A DNA stretch of 64,000 nucleotides from positions 63,577,001-63,641,000 of the forward strand of contig JAUMIR010000005.1 of assembly GCA_030847615.1 (NCBI GenBank), read 5' to 3'. Under the pieces are notes generated by a model that was not told the origin of the DNA, did not search any database, and saw only the letters and a program-made list of their open reading frames with translations. Shown in pieces: positions 36,705 through 46,308 of this stretch. The stretch comes from Gambelia wislizenii. Its lineage: Eukaryota > Chordata > Lepidosauria > Squamata > Crotaphytidae. The stretch's first letter is position 1; each line of letters begins with the position of its first letter. The translations under genes were made by a program, and so were the position numbers.

Positions 36705-36962
36705 ATGGGATTTCCAGCAGTTAATGGACTATTAGCCAAACAGACACTAATCCTTCCTTGCATATCTATCTCCAGGAACTAGCTATTCAAATACACAAAT
36801 TTACATATCCTCTCCAACAGGGACTCACAGTATATAAACCCACACACCCCTACCCAACCATTCTCTGAAGATGCCAGCCACAGATGCAGGCAAAATGTCA
36901 GGAATAAACTCTTCCAGAACATGACCTCACAGCCCGGAAAAAAGCCCACAGAAAACCTATAG
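36705..36962 (+). mobile_element. Penelope-like 3-prime tail
   Basis: CAGCAGTTAATGG, GCCAAACAGACACTAATCC, ATATAAACCCACACACCCCT and TTCTCTGAAGATGCCAGCCA are the plus-strand counterpart of 15530-15376. It ends CAGCCCGGAAAAAAGCCC near 36950. Only the 3-prime end was copied. Confidence 0.75.
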
Positions 36963-37044
36963 AAATAATATAGTTTTTCATCTCCTAACCAAAAAAATTG
37001 GGTATCTTGACATTCAGGAAACCTGGTTGGACACTGTATTGTGA

Positions 37045-37420
37045 GAATTTTGCACAGTTTTGCCCAGTAGTCACACTACTGAAGGGTTTCATGAAATTAT
37101 TCTTCACAGAGAAACATGGAGTTTTTTGCATGAAAATTTTAGTGTTTTGTGCAAACAAAGGCAATTGTACAAAATGAAAATCTTACACAAAAAAAACCCC
37201 AGCAATATTTCATACAAACTAGTGACATGGTTTTGTTGTGTAAGAATTCTATTTTCTGTACAAGATTTTTGTTGTGCAAAATCACAGGGTTTTGTGTAGA
37301 AAACAGCAGTCTTGCACCAAAAACACACCTGGCTGTCTGAAAACAATGGAGCTTTTGTGCAAAACCACACAGTTCTCACACAAAAGGCCCATGCATATTT
37401 CTGTGCAAAATAATTTCATG
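37045..37420. repeat. Tract rich in TTTTGTGCAAA motifs in both orientations
   Basis: About a dozen variants of TTTTGTGCAAA or its complement occur in roughly 370 bp, for example TTTGTGCAAAC (37144), TTGTGCAAAATCAC (37272), CTTTTGTGCAAAACC (37352) and CTGTGCAAAAT (37402). They are irregularly spaced and alternate in strand. Weak overlapping frames on both strands come from this composition. I do not recognise a family. Confidence 0.6.
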
Positions 37421-38143
37421 GAACCACTTTGGAATGTGTGGATAAAGAGCAATAACTGCATTGAATATTGACATGCCTACTGTATAACATACAAAACTGT
37501 CTAAAACAGATGTTCAAAACTGAAATAATGTTGGGTTTTGGTAATGTTCAAAATTTCCTTCTGCCAGTGTACCTTTTCATCCTTCTGTTAATCCTCTCTG
37601 CCACTTTACAAATTATATCATATTACAAATTCAGTAACAAAATAGCCAGGAATAAAGAACTATTTTTCCAAACAACCTGGTCTTCTATATGTGTGGAATC
37701 AATTCCCACAGAGTTCAATGTAATTTAGTTCCAAATTAGTGTGCATAGGATTTACAACTACAGTTCTAAATTGCCCTCTGTTTCAACTAACCAGATTATT
37801 TTTCTGCATAGACCCTCCCTCTATAACACCTTAAGCAAGCAAGATGCAGACCTGTGACTTTAATAATACTTCTTTTCTTCCCCTGCTTGATTTTTTGCCA
37901 TCTTTGTCTGATGAAGGAGCCAATGGGTTTTGAAAGCTAGTGTAATGAATTTTGCACCTTCTGGTTGCCCTAATAAAGGTATCATCACAATGTTGATTTT
38001 GGATTTTGTTTGATGGACAACATGGCTACCTCTGCATTCTTTGATGGTCATCTCAGTTTTGGTTACTGTAAATGAGGATAGTGGCTGACCAACCAGGGCA
38101 TTTCTAAGGAAGTAGCTTGGTGAGGGAATACATTTGGGACTAC
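37421..38143. other. Unassigned, with one known repeat relative
   Basis: At about 37905-38045 TGATGAAGGAGCCAATGGGT and TTTGAAAGCTAGTG, then AATAAAGGTATCATC, belong to a repeat whose relative carries inverted ends at 62341-62750. The remainder is AT-rich. Confidence 0.4.
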
Positions 38144-38206
38144 GGACTTCATCAGACTAGCATCTAAAAATGCTGTAATTCCACAACTGAGGAGAGCAGA
38201 AACTAA

Positions 38207-39170
38207 GGACTTTATCACACAGGCTTAATAAGCCAGAACAGAAATGGAACAGGATTGCTAAAGAGGTGTTTTTTTCCCAGACAACGTTCCCCTCTCCCAT
38301 TCTGATTCCGTTCTTACCCCGTTTGCTTTCCGTTTTGTTTTATTCACAGGGGAAAGTCATCAATAGATCTCCCATTCCATTTCTGTAACAGAATCATGTG
38401 TGTGTGAACTGGTTTGCCGTTATGCTGGCATGATGCTAAAACACTTCCGAGTATGATCTGGACATCCAGGTGAGTGACAGCCTTTTCTGTATCCTCCCCA
38501 TGTTGCTTTTAAAGCTTTAAAAGTGTTTTGGTGCTTGTTTTAATTTTTAGACGTCTGCTTGTATTTTTATTTTTAAATTTTCCCCTGGCTGCCTACCTGC
38601 CTCTGTAAGGTCCTAGAAGGTAAGTAGAGAACACTTCTGGTGACGATCTGGACATCCAGGTAAGTGACAGACTTTTTTGTACCCTCCCCTGTTTACTTGT
38701 TTCTTTTAAAGGCTGTTTAGGTGCTTGGTTTAATTTTTTGATGTCTGGGTTGTGGTTTTTTTTTAATTTTTAAATTCCCTGCGCAATGCAGGGCTCCCTG
38801 CAAGGTCCTGGGAGGTCCCTGCAAAACACTCCTGCTTCGATTGGGACAAAGAGGTCAGTGACAGCCTTTTTTGTTCCCTCCCTGGGTTACTTGGGGTTTT
38901 TTTAAGGGTGTTTAGGTGCTTGGTGTACTGCTTTGAGGTTTGGGGGATTTTTTATTTTTAAATTCCCATGCGATTTGGTCTCCAGGAAGGGGAGGGGGCT
39001 CTGTGAGAGCTCCCTTCACTTCCTGGTCTGCCGGAGAACTGGGGAGCAGTTTCTGTCCTGGAATTAAGGTAAGTGTGTGAACATTTTTTTAATTCAGTTA
39101 CAGGGACAGGAGGGTGGGTGGGTGGGTAATGGAACAGGAACGGGTTTTAAGGGCATGTCTGATAAAGTCC
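38207..39170 (+). mobile_element. A-family element A9 with triplicated core
   Basis: Left end GGACTTTATCACACAGG, right end TGTCTGATAAAGTCC. The core unit of about 190 bp occurs three times, starting near 38461, 38651 and 38843. Each begins GACATCCAGG or a variant, then gTgAGTGACAG, a CTTTTTTGTACCCTCCC block, TTTAGGTGCTTGG and a T-rich end. AAGGTAAGTGTG follows at 39066. Flanking triplets are TAA and ATA, so the TSD is not confirmed. Confidence 0.7.
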
Positions 39171-39445
39171 ATAGCGGCATGATTACAGTAATTATCGCAC
39201 ATCATCCTAATTGTGCAATATTACTGTCATTGAATTATTGCATAACCACCACTAGTGGTTCAAAAACGGGATTTCAGCTCATGCTATAGTAATATTTCTC
39301 TTTGCAGTCCCTTCTAATGACAGAGTATCAGTGGTTCGTGCTGGCCCGCACATAAGCCTTTAACATAAATTTTCTCTTACTTCTGCAATTTTGCATGGGT
39401 GAGATTTCAGCTATTCTCACAAGACGATGCAAGACTTCACTCTAA

Positions 39446-39641
39446 GGACTTTTTCACACGTGTAAAAAGTGCTGCGGAGGGCTCAGGAGAGGTGCGCACC
39501 TACTTCACATCAGGGGGTTCTTTTCAGAAGCTGCCATCCCTCTCGCGTTACCCTTTTTACTCACGGACATTTTTGCCACGTAACAGGTGGGTACCTCTCC
39601 TGAGCCCTCCGCAACACTTTTTTACACTTCTGAAAAAGACC
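39446..39641. mobile_element. Fold-back MITE P3
   Basis: 196 bp, ends GGACTTTTTCACACGTGTAA and the complement near 39641, flanked by TAA (39443-39445 and 39642-39644). The arms pair: GCTGCGGAGGGCTCAGGAGA against TCTCCTGAGCCCTCCGCAAC. A loop of about 80 bp lies between them. Confidence 0.85.
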
Positions 39642-40003
39642 TAAAACACTAAAAACAAATACATAATGAAAGAACTTCACAAATAAACACCTAAACAAAC
39701 ATAGAAACATACTAAGAAACCAAGAAACATTAAAACAGTGTCCTGTTGGTCCTCTTCACGTTCTTCTCTGGAAGTTTAATTATGTGTTCTCATTGGGAAA
39801 GGGGAGAGGGGAAAGAGGACTGCCTATTCACACTGTAATCATGTGATTACAGCACAACATGATTTCACACACTCATCAATACAACAAAAAGAACAATATT
39901 GAGTGCTAATGATGGATTTTGCCCATCAATGAAAAGTTTGTGTAATTAACAGGTAGAGCACACACAGAGACCATGGTATTATGGCAACATCATACGATAA
40001 TGG

Positions 40004-40153
40004 GAACCCATTCGTGCTACTATCCTGTCATAATCATGTGATTCAGCCTCATGTGATAAAGTCCTACATCCCTCAGAATCCCCAACACTTTCCAAAGCTT
40101 TGTGGCCAAATTAAATGTGATGCAGAAGAAACAGAAATTTATCTCCCAATGTA
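40004..40153 (+). repeat. 150-bp duplicated segment, first copy
   Basis: Spans the right end of E1, its TAC, and about 85 bp of flank to CCCAATGTA. It repeats at 40753-40903 with roughly 92 percent identity by eye and one 1-bp length difference. The LTR at 40156 starts two bases after this copy. Confidence 0.85.
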
Positions 40154-40155
40154 CT

Positions 40156-40624
40156 TGTGGAGAACATGTTATGTGGCAGCTGATGGAATGCTGGAGAGTG
40201 AATGGGAAGAGAGCATGAAGGAGCCAATCCTGTGGCAGGAAATTGGTATGGGAGGGGTCTCCTAGAGTGAAAGGTCTGGATGACAGTTGGGAGAGAGAAA
40301 GAAATGGCAGTTGAGAAGAGAGATGACAGTTGAAGATGTGATGAGGAGAGACTGGAATGTGTGTATGGCTATGAGTGAAGCTGAGGGAATGTATGTGCAG
40401 GGAGAATATGTATTAAGAGGAATAGAGGCTGATCAAAAATAAAGACCAAAGCAGTTCTGTTATCTTGTTAAAACAATAAACAAATCTTTGTGTTTATTTA
40501 TCATATAAAGACACCTCATGAATTTATTTTCCCTTACTGATATTTAATTGGCACTCATACCCTGTAAATACCCACACACAAGTGCAAGTACTAGCCATAC
40601 AACTGCAGAACTATGGTCTCCACA
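40156..40624 (+). mobile_element. LTR of a retroelement
   Basis: Begins TGTGGAGAACATG and ends GGTCTCCACA, so the two ends are the inverted 8-mer TGTGGAGA/TCTCCACA expected of an LTR. AATAAA signals occur near 40438 and 40486. A tRNA-Leu-type primer site follows 11 bases after it. About 469 bp. Gypsy-like and endogenous retrovirus origins are both possible, since no coding region follows and no 3-prime LTR is in the window. Confidence 0.7.
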
Positions 40625-40635
40625 GATTATTAATT

Positions 40636-40653
40636 TGGTGGCAGCAGTGGGAT
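40636..40653 (+). promoter_or_regulatory. Retroelement primer binding site, tRNA-Leu type
   Basis: TGGTGGCAGCAGTGGGAT is complementary to the 3-prime 18 nt of vertebrate tRNA-Leu(AAG) with CCA added, apart from one base (A in place of G). It lies just after the LTR end, the position where reverse transcription is primed. Only about 100 bp of leader follows before the duplicated segment begins. Confidence 0.7.
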
Positions 40654-40752
40654 GTGAAAGTCCCCTGCATCACAAAAGTGGTGGCAACATAAGTGACATG
40701 GTGGCCACGCTGAACAGTGACATAAATTCAGCTGGTGCACCTGATCATCACA

Positions 40753-40903
40753 GAACCCATTCATGCTACTATCCTGTCACAATCATGCAATTTCAGCCTC
40801 GTGTGATAAAGTCCTACAACTCTCAGAATCACCAACACTTTCCAAAGCTTTGTGGCCAAATTCAATGTGATGCAAAAGAGACAGAAATTTATCTCCCAAT
40901 GTA
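40753..40903 (+). repeat. 150-bp duplicated segment, second copy
   Basis: Contains the duplicated E1 right end (CTCGTGTGATAAAGTCC at 40798-40814) and its flank to CCCAATGTA, then continues as ATTTTGCTTTG. A small CCAATGTAA/TTACATTGG inverted repeat lies at 40896-40937. Confidence 0.85.
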
Positions 40904-42624
40904 ATTTTGCTTTGAAAAAGCAGCAACTTACATTGGGATTGCAGCAAACAGGAGGAATCCAAACCCTTTCCCAACACTATAGTGCAAATCCAAATTGTCC
41001 CCTGCAGCTGTTATTATCCAGATACAGAGAAATGTAAGGGAACACTTTGATAATAATGGCAGCTATATGAGGAAGTTATTTGTTTCAGGTTCATGGCTCA
41101 AGGGAAATGACTATAATCGCTTCCCCAGCACTACACCCTATCAAAACAGAAGGAGGTCATGATTGCTTTTAACAAAAATAAAAATTGTCAGGTAATGCAT
41201 TTCATGTCATCTTTAGGTTGAACTTCAGACCACTAGAGTGAGTTAATGGATGGGGCAAAACTTGAATTCATGTGTTCTTGACCCCCTCCCCATATTCCCA
41301 CTTCAGGTGGTACTTAGTTTCACTAAATCTCCAAAAAGGGAGCAGGGTGCTTGATACATCTTTTACACGTGGCTGTCTAATAAGACTATAAAATAAGACA
41401 TAAAACCAGCTCAAGCTGTCTGTGAAAGCAGGCCAAACACTAAACACTGTGGCAAAGTCTTTAAAAATGATATGAACACCTTCAAAATTTCTGAAAAATC
41501 CATATGTGCTATAGAGCAGAGCAATCCTGCTACTTTAACAAATCAGTTAACACTGAACATTACAGTGGCATTTCAAATCTCATCTTGCACTTCAACATGA
41601 ATCATTTTCCTGAATGAGTGGGATTCTCATAGATATGCCAGTAGATTGAAGCCAAAACTAACAAGATCTTTGAAGGTCTCAGACGGAGCATTTCCCGCAA
41701 AGTCTAGTGTTTCCTAGACTTTGCCTGGCACAGTTACTTATGCTATCAATGCTCATTAACAGATTGTGAAATATTCCATTTCCTAGGGAAAATCATGTAT
41801 TGCAACTTATCTTGGATTTTTGCATGTGTATGATTAGGCTGCTCACTTCTCATACCAGCTGCTCCACCCACCCATTCCCCTGCTTATAATCCCTCTATTC
41901 AATAAAATTTTATAGTACATTTTTAAACCATACATAATTTTAATACAACATTATGATAAATATAAATTCTGGAGAAATAGGATATCTAGAAGTGGGAATA
42001 CCACTATTTAGTTATGACAAATAGCCTAAAGAAGCTTGGGACTAATTGTGAAAAACTGAATTAGAGCCTGATGTGGTTAATTTGGATTTAAGAGGCAAAT
42101 TGTGTTTTATATATAAAACCTGACCTAAGTTTTTTGTAATGCAAAGATGCTCTGGAGATTGGTTTTGATAGTCAGAGAAACAAGGAGAAATGCTTAACAT
42201 TTTCTCCAACTTCTATTTTTTGCTCAAATTTTGTTAGAAATGCAAGAACACCTGACACTTGAAGAGTTAAAGATACCTTAGAAAAAGCAGCAGTGATAGG
42301 GTTAAGGGGTTTTCAGTGATCCAAAGTCGTCTTCTCTCTTATCCACCTATCCTAACCTCTCTTAGGTGTAAATTGATTTTGGGATTTTTCCACTTCTTTT
42401 CTTCACTCCCCCTTATTTTCTCACTTCTACCAGAATTGTAATTACCTTAGTTCAGTGTTAATTTAGCACCCTTAGATAGCTTTCCTCTTTTTAATGGGAT
42501 AAATCCTTAGTTTGTTTCTTTAGTGGTTTTGCTCCTTAATCAGAATTGCTAGCCACTCCACAAATGCACTCTCCATCAAATTTCACAAATACACAGAGGA
42601 TCTACATGCATGTATACCTACTAT
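40904..42624. other. AT-rich stretch, nothing supported
   Basis: No repeat with readable ends and no coding frame. A short GCAAAGTCTAGTGTTTCCTAGACTTTGC hairpin-like inverted repeat lies at about 41698-41725. Confidence 0.35.
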
Positions 42625-42955
42625 GGAGATTTTCAGACAGGCAAAAATCGCCCCTTGCCGCGCGAGCAGCCTCCCGAAACTGCTGCGCGGCAAGGGTCTT
42701 TTTCGGACGACGCTGTGCCTCTAGCGAAGCCGTCCGTGTCACTTCCGTGAAGCTTGGGACGGCTCCGCGCCATATTTCAATCACGGGCAGCTTCCGTGCT
42801 TGAAATATGGCGCGGAGCCGTCCGAAGCTTCATGGAAGTGACACGGACGGCTTCGCTAGAGGCACAGCGTCGTCCGAAAAAGACCCTTGCCGCGCAGCAG
42901 TTTCGGGAGGCTGCTCGCGCGGCAAGGGGCGATTTTTGCCTGTCTGAAAATCTCC
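42625..42955. mobile_element. Fold-back MITE P2
   Basis: 331 bp, nearly perfect palindrome from GGAGATTTTCAGACAGGC to its complement, flanked by TAT (42622-42624 and 42956-42958). The arms are very GC- and CpG-rich (GCCGCGCGAGCAGCCTCCCG, ACGGCTCCGCGCCATATTTC). The centre is near 42790. Open frames of 60-96 codons on both strands are mirror images produced by the palindrome and not genes. Confidence 0.92.
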
Positions 42956-43110
42956 TATGTCTTAGCTGCAGAAATTGTTTTAGGCAGTTGTCATGGATTT
43001 GGAAAAATGCTGACAGAACCCTCCAAAAGGAGAAGAATGGCTGAGGATGATGGCTAAGAGAGGTTGCAGCTATGAAATGCCCTTAAGCTGTTATTCAGTG
43101 AAGTGCTACA

Positions 43111-43330
43111 GTGCATCTACAGTGTAGAAATAATACAATTTGACACCACTTTAAGTTCTGTAGCTCTATCTTATGAAATGCTGGGGTTGTAGTTTTACAA
43201 GGTCTTTTGCCTCCTCTGCCAAAGAGTGCTGATGCCTCACAAAACTACAAATCCCAGGATTTTGTAGGATGCAGCTATGGCAGGTAAAGTAGTATCAAAC
43301 TGCATTATTACTACAGTGTAGATGCACCCC
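43111..43330. mobile_element. C-family palindromic MITE, copy C4
   Basis: Ends AGTGCATCTACAGTGTAG and CTACAGTGTAGATGCACC. The arms share TTTGACACCACTTTAAG and ACTACAAATCCCAGGATT with C1 and C3. The orientation is opposite to C1, with CTGCCAAAGAGTGCTGATGC in the middle. Confidence 0.75.
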
Positions 43331-43400
43331 AAGTCACCAGCTCAACAAAGGAGCCAAATTCTCACTGGAGAATTTATGTGTATAAATCTAAGTTTAGAAA

Positions 43401-43420
43401 TCATTATCATCATCATCATG
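43401..43420. repeat. (ATC)n microsatellite
   Basis: Short ATC repeat next to A6. It could be the tail of a LINE on the minus strand, since TTTATTTATTGG follows. Confidence 0.5.
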
Positions 43421-43432
43421 ACTTTATTTATT

Positions 43433-44008
43433 GGACTTTATGAGCCGCATAAAATACGGCATCATGACAACGCCACATAACCGTGAAAGGGCAAGCATAT
43501 CAGAAGATGTCACCCTTTCGTGGTTATATCCCCACTGAAACTCATAGTTTTTTATTGATGGCTGAATAGATCCCCTCCGGGGAGTTTATGTGCCAGCATT
43601 GCTGGCGTGTGAAACCTCATGCCATTGTACTCATGTCAATGCAGCGTCAATTACCAGTCCTGCACGAACACTTCCAGGTGAGATCATGACATCCATGTAA
43701 GTGACACACCTTTTAGGACCCTCCCCAGGTTACTTGGAAGTTTTTAGTGTGTTTAGGTGCTTGGTGTAACTCTTTGATGTTATTTTTGTTTTATTTTTGA
43801 ATTTTCCATGCTATGTATTCTCGTGAGAATATGCGAGATTTTGAATGAGGAAGTGAACGGAGCTCCGTTCACTTCCTCTTTCATCACTGAGGAAGCCTTT
43901 GACAGGATTAGAAGTAGGTGTAGTAGGGAAAGTTCTTTTGCTGGCATAAAAATGGATTGTTTTATGCGAGCAAAAGAACACTTTTAAGGGGCTCATCTGA
44001 TAACGTCC
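43433..44008 (+). mobile_element. A-family element A6
   Basis: Left end GGACTTTATGAGCC, right end GGGGCTCATCTGATAACGTCC, flanked by ATT (43430-43432 and 44009-44011). It has the full A layout: CCCTTTCGTGG, CATCCATGTAAGTGACACAC at 43690 (donor-like site with one change), TTTAGGTGCTTGGTGTA, TTCTCGTGAGAA and a GGAGCTCC-centred palindrome at 43849-43876. No coding capacity. Confidence 0.85.
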
Positions 44009-44020
44009 ATTGTTGTTCTT

Positions 44021-44562
44021 AGAATCATAGAATTGTAGAGTTGGAAGAGACCACAAGGGCCATCCAGTCCAACCCCCTGCCATGCAGAAAATCACAATCA
44101 AAGCATCCCTGACAGATGGCCATCCAGCCTCTGTTTAGAGACCTCCAAGGAAGGAGACCATACCACGCTCCAAGGGAGTGTGTTTCACTGCTGAACAGCT
44201 CTTACTATCAGAAAGTTCCTCCTAATGTTGAGGTGGAATCTCTGTTCCTGGAGCTTGCATCCATTGCTCCATGTTCTAGTCTCTGGAGCAGCAGAAAACA
44301 AGCTTGCCCCATCCTCAATGTGACACCCCTTCAAATTCTTAAACAGGGCTATCATATTGCCCCTTAACTGTCTTGTTTCCAGGCTAAACATACCCAGCTC
44401 CCTAAGTCTTTCCTCATAAGGCATGGTTTCCAGACCTTTCACCATTTTAGTCACCCTCCTCTGGACACACTCCAATTTGTCAATATACTTTTTGAATTGT
44501 GGTGCCCAGAACTGGGCACAGTATTCTAGGTAAGGCCTGACCAAGGCAGAATAGAGTGGCAC
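44021..44562 (-). mobile_element. CR1 LINE 3-prime end, antisense
   Basis: The minus strand reads [53 protein letters not shown] and FHLNIRRNF, a textbook CR1 ORF2 C-terminus. The last part of the ORF is in a second frame, and the element ends at the CR1 3-prime signature AGAATCATAGAATTGTAGAG. Truncated to about 540 bp, as most CR1 copies are. Confidence 0.93.
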
Positions 44563-44654
44563 TGAAGTTACTGAAGATTAATTTGGTCCTATATCAACTG
44601 TTATTGAATTCAAATGCTCTTTAGAGGATGTTATTTACATTTTACATGAATGGT

Positions 44655-44892
44655 TCTTGTTCTGTGCCTTCAAGTCATTGCCGACTCATGGAGACCCTAA
44701 AGCGAACCTATTACAGGTTTTCTTGGCAAGATTTTTCAGAGGGGTTTTTCCTTCACCTTTGCCTTTCTCTAAGGCTAAGAGAATGTGACTTGTCCAAGGT
44801 CAACCAGTATGTTTCCATGGCTGAGTGGGGATTGAAAGCATTGTCTCCAAAGTCACAGTCCAATGATCAAACCACTACACCTCAGTGGCTCT
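44655..44892 (-). mobile_element. Sauria-type SINE, antisense
   Basis: CTGTGCCTTCAAGTCATTGC marks the tail side and ACCACTACACCTCAGTGGCT the head side. The middle has AGGGTCTCC-like and GACTTGTCCAAGGTCAACCA blocks. It lies between CR1 and A7. Confidence 0.88.
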
Positions 44893-44928
44893 CCACTTTA
44901 TTTGTATCCCATCTTTTCCCCAAATTGA

Positions 44929-45548
44929 GGAGATTTTCACATGGCCTAAAAACTCTGTGTCAGGCATGGAACAGGGTTGAGAAAGGGTTTCCCTTTCATA
45001 TGACGTCGTCCCTGTTCCGTCCTGCATCTGTCCTCTCACTGTATTTCTTCTGGAATAAAGTATTCATGGGGAAACATCATTTTTAGTCCACCCATTCTGT
45101 TGCAGAAACGGAACCATGGGTATGTGAACAGGAGCCCCGTTCCTATTCCAAGATGGCAGCCATGGGGGGAAGGTCCATTCCAAAGCACTTCCGGGCATGA
45201 TCAGGGCATCCAGGTAAGTGGCACCCTTTTTTCCCCCTCCCTGGGTTATTTGTAATTTTTTTCTGTGGCTTTGTGCTTGGTGTACTGTTTTAATGTTGGG
45301 GGGGGTCTTATTTTTAAATTTTCTGTGTGACCATTCTCTTGGTAGAACAGGCAGGATTTGATTTGCTGGTCGTAAATGCACGGAGGCTTATGGTGGCTGC
45401 ATTATGACCAGCCAGTGAGGGGAAGGGGAAGATGTTCCTTCCGTGGAATGAAGGTAAGTGTGTGACCACTTTTCTTCTATTCCACAGCAGGATTGGGATG
45501 GGGCAGGCGGGGCAGGAATGGGGTGTTTGGCCCCATCTGAAAATCTCC
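44929..45548 (+). mobile_element. A-family element A7
   Basis: Left end GGAGATTTTCACATGGCC, right end CATCTGAAAATCTCC, flanked by TGA (44926-44928 and 45549-45551). Carries CATCCAGGTAAGTGGCACCC at 45208 and a second donor-like AAGGTAAGTGTGTG at 45451, in the same order and strand as in A8. The interior is G/C-rich with an AACAGGAGCCCCGTTCCTAT block also seen in A8. Confidence 0.85.
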
Positions 45549-45606
45549 TGAGACTCAAAAGGATTACTGTAATTCAAATAGAAATAGAATAGTGAGTTGT
45601 GATCAG

Positions 45607-46180
45607 ATTTATTTATTTATTTATTTATTTATTTATTTCAACCCCCTCCTACATCAGGGTGGTTCACAAGTAAAATTAAAATAAACAAGTTAAAACAGTT
45701 TAAACAACATAAATAATTTAAATATGCAAATACATGTTAAACATAATAAAGAGTTAAAACAGATTTAAATGATTAAAAACTTTAAAACTATGTACAACAT
45801 TATTTGAGGTGAACCACTGAAGCCCAAAGACCTTGAGTCAAGTTTTCAATTGGTGCCTAAATGAAATCAGTGCTGGCACCAATCAGGTCTCCAAAAGGAG
45901 GACATTCCACATTTGGGGTGTCATGGCTGAAAAGGCTTCTCTCATGTCCATATTCAGTGTATTGACGTCATTTTGGGGGCACAGAGGAGAGCCCCCCCAG
46001 TGGACCTCATTCCTTGGGCAGACACATATAGATTACCTATGTACCTGCTTAGTATGCTGTTTAGGTGCCAACTGTTCATGGGCAGCTTCCAGAACCATGC
46101 TCATCCTTCTTGACTGGACACCCTTCCAAACAGAGGAAACCTTCAAACAGAGGGCTGTCGTGTGTAAAGTAGGCCACATA
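45607..46180 (-). repeat. LINE-like repeat with (ATTT)n tail, antisense
   Basis: Starts with (ATTT)n at 45607-45638 and ACATCAGGGTGGTTCACAAG, the complement of an L2-type tail, followed by A-rich sequence. Then CATTCCACATTTGGGGTGTC and GGCTGAAAAGGCTTCTCTC match the family at 32655. A 128-codon plus-strand frame through it has no recognisable motif. Confidence 0.5.
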
Positions 46181-46260
46181 GCTAGAGTCATTCTCAATCA
46201 GGTAGTAAATCTATGTTAGTTCAGATTCAGAAACAAGGGCTCATGTGTCTCAATGCTCCT

Positions 46261-46308
46261 GTGTGTATGTGCATGTGTGCGTGCGTGTGTGCGTGCGTGC
46301 GTGCATGT
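46261..46308. repeat. (GTGC/GT)n microsatellite
   Basis: GTGTGCGTGCGTGTGTGCGT and continuing GTGC units. Alternating purine-pyrimidine sequence prone to Z-DNA. Confidence 0.9.

Larger units (their letters stand above)
38144..40064. mobile_element. Composite DNA element E1 hosting A9 and P3
   Basis: Left end GGACTTCATCAGACTAGC at 38144, right end CTCATGTGATAAAGTCC at 40064. TAC flanks both sides (38141-38143 and 40065-40067). Inside it are the complete elements A9 (38207-39170) and P3 (39446-39641), which leaves about 760 bp of E1 itself. That remainder includes TTCTCACAAGA and ACACCTAAACAAAC-like blocks that echo A elements in antisense. Non-coding. Confidence 0.65.

Noticed and set aside
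42546..43044. Mirror-image open frames with near-identical peptides on both strands
   Set aside because: The sequence is a palindrome, so the same peptide appears on both strands. It is transposon hairpin and not a gene.
45833..46219. 128-codon frame on the plus strand
   Set aside because: It lies in an antisense LINE-like repeat shared with 32655-33900. The reading is not conserved between the two.
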